The notes under the pieces were generated by a model. It was not told the origin of the DNA and made no database searches. It saw only the letters and a program-made list of their open reading frames with translations. Source: TMED23 sp964566055 (GTDB lineage Bacteria; Pseudomonadota; Alphaproteobacteria; Rhodospirillales; UBA2165). From it: 44,421 nt of DNA. How positions within the stretch are numbered: the first letter of the stretch is position 1; every line of letters starts with the position of its first letter. The position numbers were made by a program, and so were the translations under genes. The DNA lies in the NCBI GenBank assembly GCA_964566055.1, contig CAZMHI010000040.1, positions 1 through 44,421 of the forward strand. The letters run 5' to 3'. Shown here one piece after another: positions 32,871 through 41,723 of the stretch.

Positions 32871-34145
32871 CTAGGCCGCTTTTTTTACGTTTTGACGGTT
32901 ACGTCGAGAATTGCGCCGCCGCTGCCCGTTGTTTTGCCCATTGCTTCGATTGGGCCGCCGTCTTTGCTGGCGCTTGGGCTTTTTGGCGTTTGTATCGTTA
33001 GCGATCTCTGCCAAATGGTAAGGGTGTTCTTCAAACACCGGCACAGCCTGACGGATGGTTTTCTCAATATCATACAAATAGGCGCGCTCTTCGTGATCAC
33101 AAAATGAGATTGCCACGCCCGTTGCGCCTGCCCGGGCGGTTCGACCGATACGGTGAACATAACTTTCAGGCTCGTTGGGCAGATCGAAATTGATGACGTG
33201 GGTAACGCCTTCAACATCAATACCGCGGGCCGCAATGTCAGTGGCTACTAAGGCCCGAAGCTTACCGGTTTTAAATCCTTTGAGAGCCTTTTGGCGTGCG
33301 TTCTGAGATTTGTTGCCGTGAATGGCATCCGAGTTGATACCGGCTTCGTGAAGATGCCGGGAGACCCGGTTGGCGCCATGTTTGGTGCGCGTAAAGATCA
33401 ACACACGTCCGATATCATCATTTTTCATAAGATCGCCAAGCAGGGCACGTTTCTTGTCTTTGGCGACAAAGAGCACACTTTGCTCAACTTTCTCGGCCGT
33501 GGTCGCCGCAGGAGCGACTTCGACGCGAAATGGGTTTTCCAACAGACTATCAGCCAATCCCTGAATTGAATCCGGCATGGTAGCTGAAAACAGAGCCGTT
33601 TGACGGTGCTTCGGCAGCTTGGCGGTAATTTTCTTAACATCAGGGATGAAACCCATATCGAGCATGCGGTCAGCTTCGTCGAGGATAAATACTTCGATTG
33701 AATCCAGTTTCACATACCCTTGGTTCATCAGGTCAAGCAAACGACCAGGCGTTGCGACCAATATGTGAACGCCGCGGCCGAGAGTTTGAATTTGCGGGCG
33801 AATAGAAACGCCACCGAAAACGACGGTAGAACTAATATGCATATGCCGGCTATAGCTGCGTATGCTATCGCCAATTTGGCCCGCCAATTCACGGGTTGGC
33901 GCCAGAATAAGCGCGCGCGGCTGAAACTTACACAACTTGCCGCCATTTTTAGCCAATTTATTGATAATTGGCAGGGCAAAGGCAGCCGTTTTACCGGTCC
34001 CGGTCTGAGCGACACCTAAGATGTCGCGCCCTTCGAGCATCGGTGGAATGGATTTGCCCTGGATCGGGGTTGGGGTGGAATATCCTTCGTCCTTAATGGC
34101 GCGAAGGATGGGTTGAGCCAATTCAAGGCTCGTAAAATTAGTCAT
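32871..34145 (-). CDS. rhlE: DEAD-box ATP-dependent RNA helicase (RhlE type)
   Basis: A 424-residue helicase with all family motifs: Q motif (TPTPIQGKSIP, residues 24-34), Walker A AQTGTGKT (46-53), PTRELA, TPGRLLD, DEAD (156-159), SAT (187-189), and the C-terminal RecA lobe with ARGIDVEGV and HRIGRTARAG. The last 50 residues are a Lys/Arg/Asn-rich disordered tail (RRRPNRSNGQNN, RRNSRRNRQ), common in RhlE proteins for RNA binding. Role: ribosome assembly and RNA remodelling, often cold-induced. A stem TCCGCT/AGCGGA (34182-34198) lies about 36 nt upstream of the start codon, in the likely leader. Confidence 0.93.
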   Translation of the reverse strand: MTNFTSLELAQPILRAIKDEGYSTPTPIQGKSIPPMLEGRDILGVAQTGTGKTAAFALPIINKLAKNGGKLCKFQPRALILAPTRELAGQIGDSIRSYSRHMHISSTVVFGGVSIRPQIQTLGRGVHILVATPGRLLDLMNQGYVKLDSIEVFILDEADRMLDMGFIPDVKKITAKLPKHRQTALFSATMPDSIQGLADSLLENPFRVEVAPAATTAEKVEQSVLFVAKDKKRALLGDLMKNDDIGRVLIFTRTKHGANRVSRHLHEAGINSDAIHGNKSQNARQKALKGFKTGKLRALVATDIAARGIDVEGVTHVINFDLPNEPESYVHRIGRTARAGATGVAISFCDHEERAYLYDIEKTIRQAVPVFEEHPYHLAEIANDTNAKKPKRQQRRRPNRSNGQNNGQRRRNSRRNRQNVKKAA

Positions 34146-34181
34146 TTATTATTTTTCTTTCTCAAATAAATATCATAACCC

Positions 34182-34198
34182 TCCGCTCCAATAGCGGA
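34182..34198 (-). promoter_or_regulatory. Hairpin in the presumed rhlE 5' leader
   Basis: A perfect 6-bp stem TCCGCT/AGCGGA with a 5-nt loop lies 36-53 nt upstream of the helicase ATG. The 297-bp stretch 34146-34442 holds no gene I can support; this hairpin is its only clear structure. It may shape the leader or mark the end of some upstream transcript. Confidence 0.3.
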
Positions 34199-34442
34199 AC
34201 GGCGGGCGTGCAAGCACAATGCAAGCTGTGTCCAAGCGGCGTGCCAATTTAAATCTATTGAGGCAGTGAACCGACTTACGAAACGCCCGCATATGTTGGA
34301 AAGAAGTGTGACCAATCATCATGGTGTAAACGAACCGGCAATAGACCTGGTGCCGGTAGGCGATCAAAAAAATGATCTTAAAGGGAGTGTCGTTGGCGCC
34401 CTTAGACTCCTATCCGGACTCTAAGTCAAGACAAATCCGCAA

Positions 34443-34772
34443 TTAAATTCCCATAGATTTTTTTAATTTAGCCCAAAAGCCTTTTTTAACCGCCTTCTTT
34501 TTCCGCTTGCGTTTTTTGGTCTCAAGCTGCGGTTTTGATTTCGGCATTTCATTTTGAACATTGGGATTAGCGTAGGAGTAATAGGGCTTAAAGTCACCAT
34601 TTGCGTTAATCGCATAATATGCAACGCGCGCAAGTGACGGCGAAATCCTGCATCTATTCTCCGCATCGGATTTGGCGGCTTCTTTATCGGATATATCGTT
34701 CGAGACGATCAGGCGGCCTTCTTCCAGCTTTTGACCGGCTTTACAGAGATAAATTTCAACGACATCAGGCAT
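34443..34772 (-). CDS. Small basic protein of unknown function
   Basis: A 109-residue protein. The N-terminal 75 residues form a globular-looking domain (VVEIYLCKAGQKLEEGRLIV, then EAAKSDAENRCRI and RVAYYAINANGDFKPYYSYA) with two Cys. The C-terminus is a Lys/Arg-rich tail (KKRKRKKKAVKKGFWAKLKK) that could bind nucleic acid or membrane. I do not recognise the family. It lies 75 nt after motB on the same strand and may be expressed with the stator genes. The start is not decided by a strong ribosome binding site. Confidence 0.55.
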   Translation of the reverse strand: MPDVVEIYLCKAGQKLEEGRLIVSNDISDKEAAKSDAENRCRISPSLARVAYYAINANGDFKPYYSYANPNVQNEMPKSKPQLETKKRKRKKKAVKKGFWAKLKKSMGI

Positions 34773-34847
34773 AGCAAAAATCCAAAATGAACTGACGCTA
34801 AAACATAGGTAGGGATTAGAAGAAAAAAATCAATTATTTCTGTGATT

Positions 34848-35672
34848 CTAATTATTCAATTGTATGGCAATCTCAATGCGCCGATTTTTGGATCTTCCCT
34901 CGGGTGTGTCGTTCGAGGCCAATGGCCGGCTATCGGCATATCCTTGAGCGGTTATTCGACTGATATCAATGCCGGTATGTTGAACAATGATATGAATAAC
35001 CGAGACAGCTCTAGCGGTTGATAAATCCCAATTCGATCTAAACCGGTCGGTTGTAATTGGAACGTTGTCGGTATGACCAGACACAATTATTTGGCCGTCC
35101 AAACTGGCTATTTCTTCTGCCATTCTCTTTAAAGTTGGCAGGAAACTTTCACTGATTGCATCAGTGCCCGTTGGAAAAGCAGTTTTATCCGGAAAGCGGA
35201 TGACGATTTCACCTTCTTGTTCGTGAATGCTAATGGCATCCGACAACGACTTATCGGTGATCGCATTACCGAGCCTATTGACGGCTTCAATTATTTTTTC
35301 GTGGCCTTCTTCAGATTTTTCTATTTTCGGCGCGATGGCTTTTTCTGGCTTGGAGATTTCATCCTTTTCTTTGCTTTTGGGAGCCTCAGCTTCGGCTGGC
35401 GGCAGTTCCAGCTGAATAATTGGTTTGGCGCGGCGGGAGCGAATGTTCTTGCGTGAGATGTCACCTTCCAATTCAACAACGCCGGCCAGTTTGGATATCA
35501 AAGTAACGCCAAATGCTTCCTTCATTGAGTCGGCGATTGAGCGATAGCGATTGATGTCCATGGATGCGAATGACAACAACAGGACAAACATACACAGTAA
35601 CAATGCCATCAAATCAGCAAATGTTACAATCCAAGTTGGAACACCTTCACCTTCATCGGCGCTATCTGACAT
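34848..35672 (-). CDS. motB: Flagellar stator protein MotB/PomB
   Basis: A 274-residue protein with one N-terminal membrane helix, PTWIVTFADLMALLLCMF, whose Asp20 is the ion-conducting residue. A plug/linker and a C-terminal OmpA-like peptidoglycan-binding domain (about 150-270) with IIVSGHTDNVPI and ITAQGYADSRPLASNDT plus RSKNRRIEI follow. The start at 35672 is chosen because GAGGAC lies 7 nt upstream; a longer frame to 35723 would run into motA. With MotA it forms the 5:2 stator that drives the flagellum. The TFADLMALL..FVLLLSFA pattern is close to PomB-type (possibly sodium-driven) stators. Ion choice is inference. Confidence 0.88.
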   Translation of the reverse strand: MSDSADEGEGVPTWIVTFADLMALLLCMFVLLLSFASMDINRYRSIADSMKEAFGVTLISKLAGVVELEGDISRKNIRSRRAKPIIQLELPPAEAEAPKSKEKDEISKPEKAIAPKIEKSEEGHEKIIEAVNRLGNAITDKSLSDAISIHEQEGEIVIRFPDKTAFPTGTDAISESFLPTLKRMAEEIASLDGQIIVSGHTDNVPITTDRFRSNWDLSTARAVSVIHIIVQHTGIDISRITAQGYADSRPLASNDTPEGRSKNRRIEIAIQLNN

Positions 35673-35685
35673 TTTTTTGTCCTCG

Positions 35686-36471
35686 CTACTCAGCGGGTTG
35701 TGGCACAGCCTCATCTGGCGCACTATGACGTTGAGAATCAGGTAGATATATCTCGAGCAATTCTTCCAATACCTTGTGGCTGGTTTTTGCCTGGATCTGC
35801 ATCACCGCTTCGATAATCATTGATTTCGCATTTCTTTCCTGCTCGGTTTTTTTCTTTAGTTTGGTTGCTATGGGTAAGGCGATTAAATTGGCGATCAACG
35901 CTCCATATAATGTTGTCAGCAGAGCAACTGCCATGGCCGGTCCAATAGATTTCGGATCTTCCATATCGGACAACATCTGAACCAATCCGACCAGTGTTCC
36001 GATCATGCCAAAAGCCGGTGCAGAATCGCCGATGGCGCGAAAAATCTCGGCGCCTTCTTCATGGCGTTTGATGGTCAAGTTCATGTCACTGGTTAGCGAT
36101 TTGCGGATAAATTCACCATCAAGCCCATCAACGCAATAACGAATTCCTTTTTTTAGAAAGGGATCGTTAATTTCGACATCTTCAAGTGCTAAGACGCCGT
36201 TTGCCCGGGAGAGTTTTGCAAGTTCAACACAATTTCCGATAAGGGTTTGGATGTCTTCTTTTTCATTTACAAACGCGGCTTTTACACCCGTGGCAAAAGC
36301 AGAAAAAACGATTTTCATTGGAAATTTGATGAGCGTGGCCGCAAAGGTGCCGCCCAATACAATCAGCAATCCTGGAATGTTGAAGAAAATAAATAAATTG
36401 GAACCGGTCATTACTGCCAGGAGCACAACCGTGATGCCGATAAACAGTCCGACGAGTGTTGTTATATCCAT
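35686..36471 (-). CDS. motA: Flagellar stator protein MotA/PomA
   Basis: A 261-residue membrane protein with four helices: two at 1-50, then a cytoplasmic loop of about 100 residues with the charged KRHEEGAEIFRAIGD segment, then two from about 155 to 215. The conserved Pro in SAPAFGMIGTLVGLVQML and the ALPIATKLKKK end of helix 4 are visible. The sequence resembles PomA more than enteric MotA. The start at 36471 (MDITTLVG) matches family N-termini; the frame is open to 36495. The motB start follows 13 nt after its stop. No other flagellar gene is in the window. Confidence 0.88.
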   Translation of the reverse strand: MDITTLVGLFIGITVVLLAVMTGSNLFIFFNIPGLLIVLGGTFAATLIKFPMKIVFSAFATGVKAAFVNEKEDIQTLIGNCVELAKLSRANGVLALEDVEINDPFLKKGIRYCVDGLDGEFIRKSLTSDMNLTIKRHEEGAEIFRAIGDSAPAFGMIGTLVGLVQMLSDMEDPKSIGPAMAVALLTTLYGALIANLIALPIATKLKKKTEQERNAKSMIIEAVMQIQAKTSHKVLEELLEIYLPDSQRHSAPDEAVPQPAE

Positions 36472-36669
36472 AGAACTTTCTCGAGTAAATCTCAACGTTC
36501 AGCAAAAAATTACTTTGCCGTTAGTTCGGATAACACTTTGAACTCTTGAATAATTAATAGCCGATTTGGGTGATTTGAGCCTTGATGTAAGTTAATAAAA
36601 AGGCTGATTGTCGTTGTCCTTTCGTTTAAAACGTAATTAGAATAATTAGTAAATTGGGGAGCAAAAAAT

Positions 36670-38979
36670 ATGAAATTTGGTATCGGCCAGCCTGTCACAC
36701 GTAAAGAGGATCCAAAATTCTTAACTGGCCGTGGCCGCTACGTCGGTGATATCGAACTGCCCAATATGGTCTATGGCTATGTTTTGCGATCACCGCATGC
36801 GAATGCCCGTATGAATTCAATTGATATCAGTGTAGCTCAAGAAGCGCCCGGCGTTATCGTGGTCTTAACCGGTGAGGACTATGTCGCAGATGGTTATGGA
36901 GACATTTCTTGCCACACCATGATGCCAATGCTGATGGCTGGCGAAGGTGTGCAGCGACCATATGGTGCCTTGGTTCGGGAAGCTGTTAAATGTGTCGGCG
37001 CTCCTATCGCTTTTGTCATTGCTGAAACACTAGAGCAGGCTAAAGATGCTGCCGAGTTGATCGAGATCGATTACGAGTCGCTTCCAGCTGCAACCAGTAC
37101 CCAGCAAGCGCGTCATTCAGAGGCACCTTTGGTATGGGAGGGCACGGACAGTAATTTGTCATTTACTTTTAAAGCGGGAAATGTGCCCGGTGTGGAAGAA
37201 GCTATTGGCAATGCTGACCGTGTCGTCAAAGCGACAATTGCCAATAATCGCGTGAATACCAATGCCATTGAGCCACGTGCCTCAATCGGTGTTTATGACC
37301 AGGGGGAGCAAAAATATGTGCTCTATGCCAGTAATCAAGGCCCCAATCGCGTGCGTGAAGAACTTGCTCATGAATCGCTGAAAGTTTCAGAGGCCAAACT
37401 GCAAATTATCGCGCCCGATGTCGGTGGCGGCTTTGGCATGAAAGGCGGTTCTTACGGCGAAGATATTCTCGTTCTGTGGGGTGCCAAGCGTATTGGCAGA
37501 CCAGTCAAATGGGTCGCTGATCGCCTCGAATCCGCCTTAAGCGACACTCATGGCCGGGACGTAATTGCCGAATGTGAAATAGCATTTGACGCTAAGGGTA
37601 AAGTAACCGGTCTCCGAGTATCGGCGGATTATAACGTTGGCGCCTACCTCAACCCGGCGGCCGGTATCTCTCCGATGTTTTTCACCATTTTACTTTCAGG
37701 TGTTTATGCCATTCCGGCGATTGACGTCACGACCCGATGTCTGTTCACCAATATGGGAGCCACCGCACCTTACCGGGGGGCCGGCCGCCCCGAGGCAGCA
37801 TATATCTTGGAGCGTATGTTTGATATCGCTTCGCGTGAACTCAATATCGATCCGATTGAATTGCGACGCCGGAATTTAATCAAGGCGGATCAAATGCCGT
37901 ATCAAACCGCCCTCATGCCAAATCTGGATTGCGGTGATTTTGAAGCCGTCATGGATAAAGGTATCGAGGCTGCCGATTGGAATGGGTTTGAAGCTCGGAA
38001 AGCTGAGAGTGAATCTGGTGGCAAGTTACGTGGTCGAGGTGTAGCGGTTTATATGGAATCTGCAGCCCCTTTTAACGAAAGAATGGAAATACGCTTTGAT
38101 CCGGGCGGTGATGTCACCGTGATTGCCGGCACTCATTCTCACGGGCAGGGGCACGAAACCATCTATTCCCAGATGGTTTCGGAGTTTCTTGGTGTGCCGT
38201 TTGAAAGTATTCATCTTATTCAGGGAGATTCTGATAAAGTTGCGATGGGTCGGGGAACCGTTGGCTCGCGCTCAATGACGGTTGGTGGCTCGGCTCTGAA
38301 AATTGCGGCCGATGGCATTATCGAAAAAGGTAAGAAAATTGCGGGTCATTTGTTGGAAGCGGGTGAAGGCGATATCGAGTTCGATGCCGGTGATTTTATC
38401 GTTGCCGGAACCGATAAGAAAATCAATATCGTGGAAGTGGCAAAAATGTCTTACACGCCGATGATGTGGCCGCCGCATTTACCCATGGGATTGGAGGCGG
38501 TAGGTGATTTTAATCCGGGCATGGGTAACTATCCAAACGGTTGCCAAATTGCCGAAGTGGAAATCGATCCTGATACCGGCAATGTCGAACTAGCAAGCTT
38601 GGTCATCGTCGATGATGTCGGCACGGTTATAAATCCATTGTTGCTGGAGGGGCAAATTCATGGCGGCGTTGCGCAAGGAATCGGTCAGGCTCTTTTCGAA
38701 GACATGATCTATGACGAGGAAACCGGGCAATTGCTCACGGGCTCATTCCAGGATTACTGCATGCCACGGGCAGATGATATTCCGGAATTTGCTGTTGAGA
38801 ATTTATCAATACCAACAAAGTCAAATCCCCTCGGCGTAAAAGGCGCTGGCGAAACGGGAACTGTTGGCGCTCCACCGGCCGTTATCGGTGCTATTACAGA
38901 TGCTCTGGAAATTGATGACATTGCCATGCCGGCAACACCGGAACGGGTCTGGCGAGCCTTAAATGAGAAAGCTGGTTAA
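36670..38979 (+). CDS. Molybdopterin-dependent oxidoreductase large subunit (CoxL/xanthine dehydrogenase family)
   Basis: A 769-residue protein of the molybdenum hydroxylase large-subunit family. It begins with the typical GIGQPVTRKEDPKFLTGRGR and contains Mo-cofactor segments APDVGGGFGMKGG (248-260), THSHGQGHE and KGAGETGTVGAPP with the catalytic Glu at 728. The active-site loop reads PYRGAGR (367-373), like form II CoxL (AYRGAGR), not the AYxCSFR of true CO dehydrogenase, so a different substrate (aldehyde, purine or N-heteroaromatic) is more likely. No CoxM (FAD) or CoxS (2Fe-2S) subunit gene is adjacent. GGGGAGC before the ATG supports the start. It is tail-to-tail with the LysR gene, with no gap. 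Confidence 0.9.
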   Translation: MKFGIGQPVTRKEDPKFLTGRGRYVGDIELPNMVYGYVLRSPHANARMNSIDISVAQEAPGVIVVLTGEDYVADGYGDISCHTMMPMLMAGEGVQRPYGALVREAVKCVGAPIAFVIAETLEQAKDAAELIEIDYESLPAATSTQQARHSEAPLVWEGTDSNLSFTFKAGNVPGVEEAIGNADRVVKATIANNRVNTNAIEPRASIGVYDQGEQKYVLYASNQGPNRVREELAHESLKVSEAKLQIIAPDVGGGFGMKGGSYGEDILVLWGAKRIGRPVKWVADRLESALSDTHGRDVIAECEIAFDAKGKVTGLRVSADYNVGAYLNPAAGISPMFFTILLSGVYAIPAIDVTTRCLFTNMGATAPYRGAGRPEAAYILERMFDIASRELNIDPIELRRRNLIKADQMPYQTALMPNLDCGDFEAVMDKGIEAADWNGFEARKAESESGGKLRGRGVAVYMESAAPFNERMEIRFDPGGDVTVIAGTHSHGQGHETIYSQMVSEFLGVPFESIHLIQGDSDKVAMGRGTVGSRSMTVGGSALKIAADGIIEKGKKIAGHLLEAGEGDIEFDAGDFIVAGTDKKINIVEVAKMSYTPMMWPPHLPMGLEAVGDFNPGMGNYPNGCQIAEVEIDPDTGNVELASLVIVDDVGTVINPLLLEGQIHGGVAQGIGQALFEDMIYDEETGQLLTGSFQDYCMPRADDIPEFAVENLSIPTKSNPLGVKGAGETGTVGAPPAVIGAITDALEIDDIAMPATPERVWRALNEKAG

Positions 38980-39882
38980 CTACGACCGAACCACTTTTTT
39001 CAAGTTTTCAATAACGGCGTTAATAGCGTTTGGCGTAGAAGTGGTACGCCGGTAGGAGACACCGGCAGGAAAGTGCCAAAGGGTTCCTCGAACGTCGAGC
39101 AAGGCTAGTCCCGCCAATTGGGCAAACTCAACCAGGGAAGATGTCGCACTGGTTAAGAAATCGCCTTCCTTGACCATAGAAAAAGCCGTCTCAAAGGAAT
39201 TTGTCTCCATGGCGACCCGCGGTGGACTAATGCCATTGGCTGAGAAATATGATCCAAGGCGGCTAATGGCAACATGATCTTGCGCCAGCATTACCCATTC
39301 ATAGGCCATCAAATCTTTGGCTTCGATATTCGTTCTGTCAGCAAGCGGGTGTTCGGCCCGGGCAAAGACGGCATGCTCAAAGTCGATTAGATGTTCTTTC
39401 ACGATCTCCGGGTGGTCGGGAAAATCCAGGGCAGAACAAATGATATCGAGATCACCTTGAAGGAGCCCAGGGACCAGCGTGTCTAGAACGCCGATGGTGA
39501 GGTCGATCTTGAGACCAGGATTTTTTTGTACGATGGCCGCTGATACTTTTGGCATATAGAGGCTTGCGAAAACCGGGCTGGTGCCGATACGGATTGTGCC
39601 CTTGGTGCCGCCCTTCATAGCTTCGATTTCCGCGGCAGCATATTCAAATTCCAGTTCAACCAATTTGCCACGGCGAACCAATATCTCGCCATAAGAGGTA
39701 GCTTCAACGCCGCGCGAATGGCGCTCAAGCAATTTAACGCCCATCATTTCTTCAAGTTTACGGATGTTTTTAGTTAGCGCAGGCTGGCTGATATGAAGCG
39801 CATAACTGGCCGCTGTTATGTTGCCATGCTCGACGGTTGCTAGAAATTGCCTGATCAGGCGATGGTCTATGGGGTAGGACAA
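38980..39882 (-). CDS. LysR-family transcriptional regulator
   Basis: A 300-residue regulator. The N-terminal helix-turn-helix is RQFLATVEHGNITAASYALH, then ISQPALTKNIRKLEEMMG and LLERHSRGVEATSYGEILV. The C-terminal two-lobe effector domain follows from about residue 90 (GTIRIGTSPVFASLYMP). It is divergent from the cyclase/SDR operon across 198 bp containing a T-N11-A box, and should activate or repress that operon; it may also affect the convergent CoxL gene. Confidence 0.92.
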   Translation of the reverse strand: MSYPIDHRLIRQFLATVEHGNITAASYALHISQPALTKNIRKLEEMMGVKLLERHSRGVEATSYGEILVRRGKLVELEFEYAAAEIEAMKGGTKGTIRIGTSPVFASLYMPKVSAAIVQKNPGLKIDLTIGVLDTLVPGLLQGDLDIICSALDFPDHPEIVKEHLIDFEHAVFARAEHPLADRTNIEAKDLMAYEWVMLAQDHVAISRLGSYFSANGISPPRVAMETNSFETAFSMVKEGDFLTSATSSLVEFAQLAGLALLDVRGTLWHFPAGVSYRRTTSTPNAINAVIENLKKVVRS

Positions 39883-39973
39883 TTTAGATTTCCTCTGATA
39901 TTCCTAATAAGCATATTCAAATTACTATTATTTTACAAAAATAACCGTTTTTAGCCATTATTGTCCAACTAAA

Positions 39974-39988
39974 ATAACTAGGGGTTAT
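39974..39988. promoter_or_regulatory. LysR-type T-N11-A box
   Basis: ATAAC-TAGGG-GTTAT is a perfect 5-bp inverted repeat whose second T and fourteenth A fit the T-N11-A rule for LysR operators. It lies 93 bp upstream of the first cyclase gene and 92 bp upstream of the lysR start, a usual place for a recognition site controlling both divergent transcripts. Confidence 0.6.
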
Positions 39989-40080
39989 GGTTATGGTGCG
40001 ATCTAACATTGGACGAAAATAGATATCTGATCCACTATAGGCCGAGATAGTAATTAATTATATCAGAGGAGGGCCGGACG

Positions 40081-40890
40081 ATGACCCATGTGGTTGATCC
40101 AGGTTCAGGACTGCAATTATATGAACTTAGTCATGTTTGGGGGCACGGTGTGCCGTCGCTGCCGGGCAACGCTGATGTAGCGATGTTCCGAAACGTCAAG
40201 CATGGGCAACATGGGGTTATGACGCATCACTTCACAACTGTGATGCACACCGGCACCCACATGAACGCACCCATTCATTTGGTGCAAGGTGGTGTCGGAG
40301 TGGCCGGTATCCCTTTAGATAGCTTGTTTGGCAATGGTGTGATTTTATCACTGCCCAAAGAGCGCTGGGAATTGGTGACAGCCGAAGATCTCGAAGCCGC
40401 TTCACCTGAAATCCAGAGTGGTGATTTTGTCGTCATCGTAACCGGCTGGCATCGTAAATACTCAGATAGTCTCGAATATTTTGGCGAATCACCCGGATTG
40501 TCGAAAGATGGCGCCGAATGGCTGGTGGAAAAGGGCGTCAAAATGGTTGGTGTAGATACGCCTCAAGTTGACCATCCCTTAGCAACTTCACTTGGACCGC
40601 ATCGTAACGGACCTTTGATGAACCGGCTGATTGCAAAATATGAGAAAGAAATGGGGAGCAATCCGAAAGACGACCATCCGGATTGGAATGTTGCCCACAA
40701 GATTTTGTTAGAGGCGGGAATTCCGACCATAGAACAGGTTGGCGGCGACGTTGATGATTTGATCAATAAGCGCGCCACTTTATATGCCACGCCTTGGAAT
40801 TGGGAGCACGGCGATGCCTGTCCCGTGCGTTTTGTCGCCATGATAGATCCCGGCGGTAATTGTCGTATTGACACCGGCGAGGAGGGATAA
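40081..40890 (+). CDS. Cyclase-family (kynurenine-formamidase-like) metal hydrolase, altered metal site
   Basis: A 269-residue PF04199-type protein. The family's metal-binding signature HxGTHxDxPxH appears as HTGTHMNAPIH (H56, H60, Asn62, H66): the Asp, a zinc ligand in KynB-like enzymes, is replaced by Asn. DFVVIVTGWH and VEKGVKMVGVDTPQVDHPL are the conserved core strands. Members hydrolyse cyclic amides, formyl-amides or isatin-like compounds. GAGGAGGG before the ATG supports the start. A partner with an intact site follows 4 nt later, so the two may form a heteromer or act on different substrates. Confidence 0.82.
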   Translation: MTHVVDPGSGLQLYELSHVWGHGVPSLPGNADVAMFRNVKHGQHGVMTHHFTTVMHTGTHMNAPIHLVQGGVGVAGIPLDSLFGNGVILSLPKERWELVTAEDLEAASPEIQSGDFVVIVTGWHRKYSDSLEYFGESPGLSKDGAEWLVEKGVKMVGVDTPQVDHPLATSLGPHRNGPLMNRLIAKYEKEMGSNPKDDHPDWNVAHKILLEAGIPTIEQVGGDVDDLINKRATLYATPWNWEHGDACPVRFVAMIDPGGNCRIDTGEEG

Positions 40891-40894
40891 AAAA

Positions 40895-41710
40895 ATGTCT
40901 GATACAACAAGCGAAACCATCACCAGAGATGGCGTAAAACTCTATAACCTGACCCATGCTTGGGGACATCACATGCCCGAATGGCCATCGACGCCGGCGG
41001 TAAACGTTAAGGTTAAGAAGTTCCACGCTAAAGACGGCTTCTACCAAAATGAAGTTGACGCCATTATGCACCGCGGCACCCATATGGATGCGCCAATACA
41101 TGTAACCGAAAATACACCTGACATAATGGGTTATCCCCTATGGCGCTTTTTCGGCACCGGCGTTGCGGTATCAATTCCCAAAGGAAAATGGGAGGTCATA
41201 ACAGCTGAAGATTTGGAAAACGTCACTCCGAAAATTCAAGAAGGTGACATCGTTATGATCAATACCGGCATGCACCATAAATATGCCGATACCGATGAGT
41301 ATTTTGCCTACTCGCCCGGCATCTATAAAGAAGGCGCCCAGTGGCTGGTGGATAAGAAAGTTAAAATGGTCGGCTACGATGTACAGGCCAATGATCATCC
41401 AATGGCAACCAAGCTGGTTGACCACGGACTTGGTCCCTCTCATCCTCATTTGGTCGCTGAATATAAGGAATACACTGGTCGCGATGTAGCGGATGACTTT
41501 CCCGAATGGGAAGCCGGCCATAAAACGCTGATGGTTCAAGGTGGTATTCCCGGCATTGAGAATGTCGGCGGTGATTTGGATGCCGTAACCGGCAAGCGCT
41601 GTACTTTCATGTGCTTTCCATGGCGTTGGAAAGGTGGTGATGGTTGTGCTGTTCGAGTGATGGCGGCCATCGATCCGGATCAAAACTTTAGGTTTGAAAC
41701 AGGTAAATAA
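40895..41710 (+). CDS. Cyclase-family (kynurenine-formamidase-like) metal hydrolase
   Basis: A 271-residue protein with an intact signature HRGTHMDAPIH (H59, H63, D65, H69), DIVMINTGMHHKYADTDEYF and KVKMVGYDVQANDHPM. It is similar to the upstream protein along its full length (LYNLTHAWGHHMPEWPSTP against LYELSHVWGHGVPSLPGNA), a tandem duplication followed by divergence. The start at 40895 is set by GGAGGG 8 nt upstream; the frame is open to 40868 inside the previous gene. Predicted zinc-dependent amide or lactone hydrolase in the cytoplasm. Confidence 0.86.
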   Translation: MSDTTSETITRDGVKLYNLTHAWGHHMPEWPSTPAVNVKVKKFHAKDGFYQNEVDAIMHRGTHMDAPIHVTENTPDIMGYPLWRFFGTGVAVSIPKGKWEVITAEDLENVTPKIQEGDIVMINTGMHHKYADTDEYFAYSPGIYKEGAQWLVDKKVKMVGYDVQANDHPMATKLVDHGLGPSHPHLVAEYKEYTGRDVADDFPEWEAGHKTLMVQGGIPGIENVGGDLDAVTGKRCTFMCFPWRWKGGDGCAVRVMAAIDPDQNFRFETGK

Positions 41711-41723
41711 GGGGGAGGATAAC

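Noticed and set aside
34173..34367. 64-residue minus-strand frame between rhlE and the small basic protein gene
   Set aside because: Composition is not protein-like, there is no ribosome binding site, and it spans the hairpin in the presumed rhlE leader.
36670..38979. True aerobic CO dehydrogenase (form I CoxL)
   Set aside because: The active-site loop is PYRGAGR, not AYxCSFR with the copper-binding Cys, and the CoxM and CoxS genes are missing.
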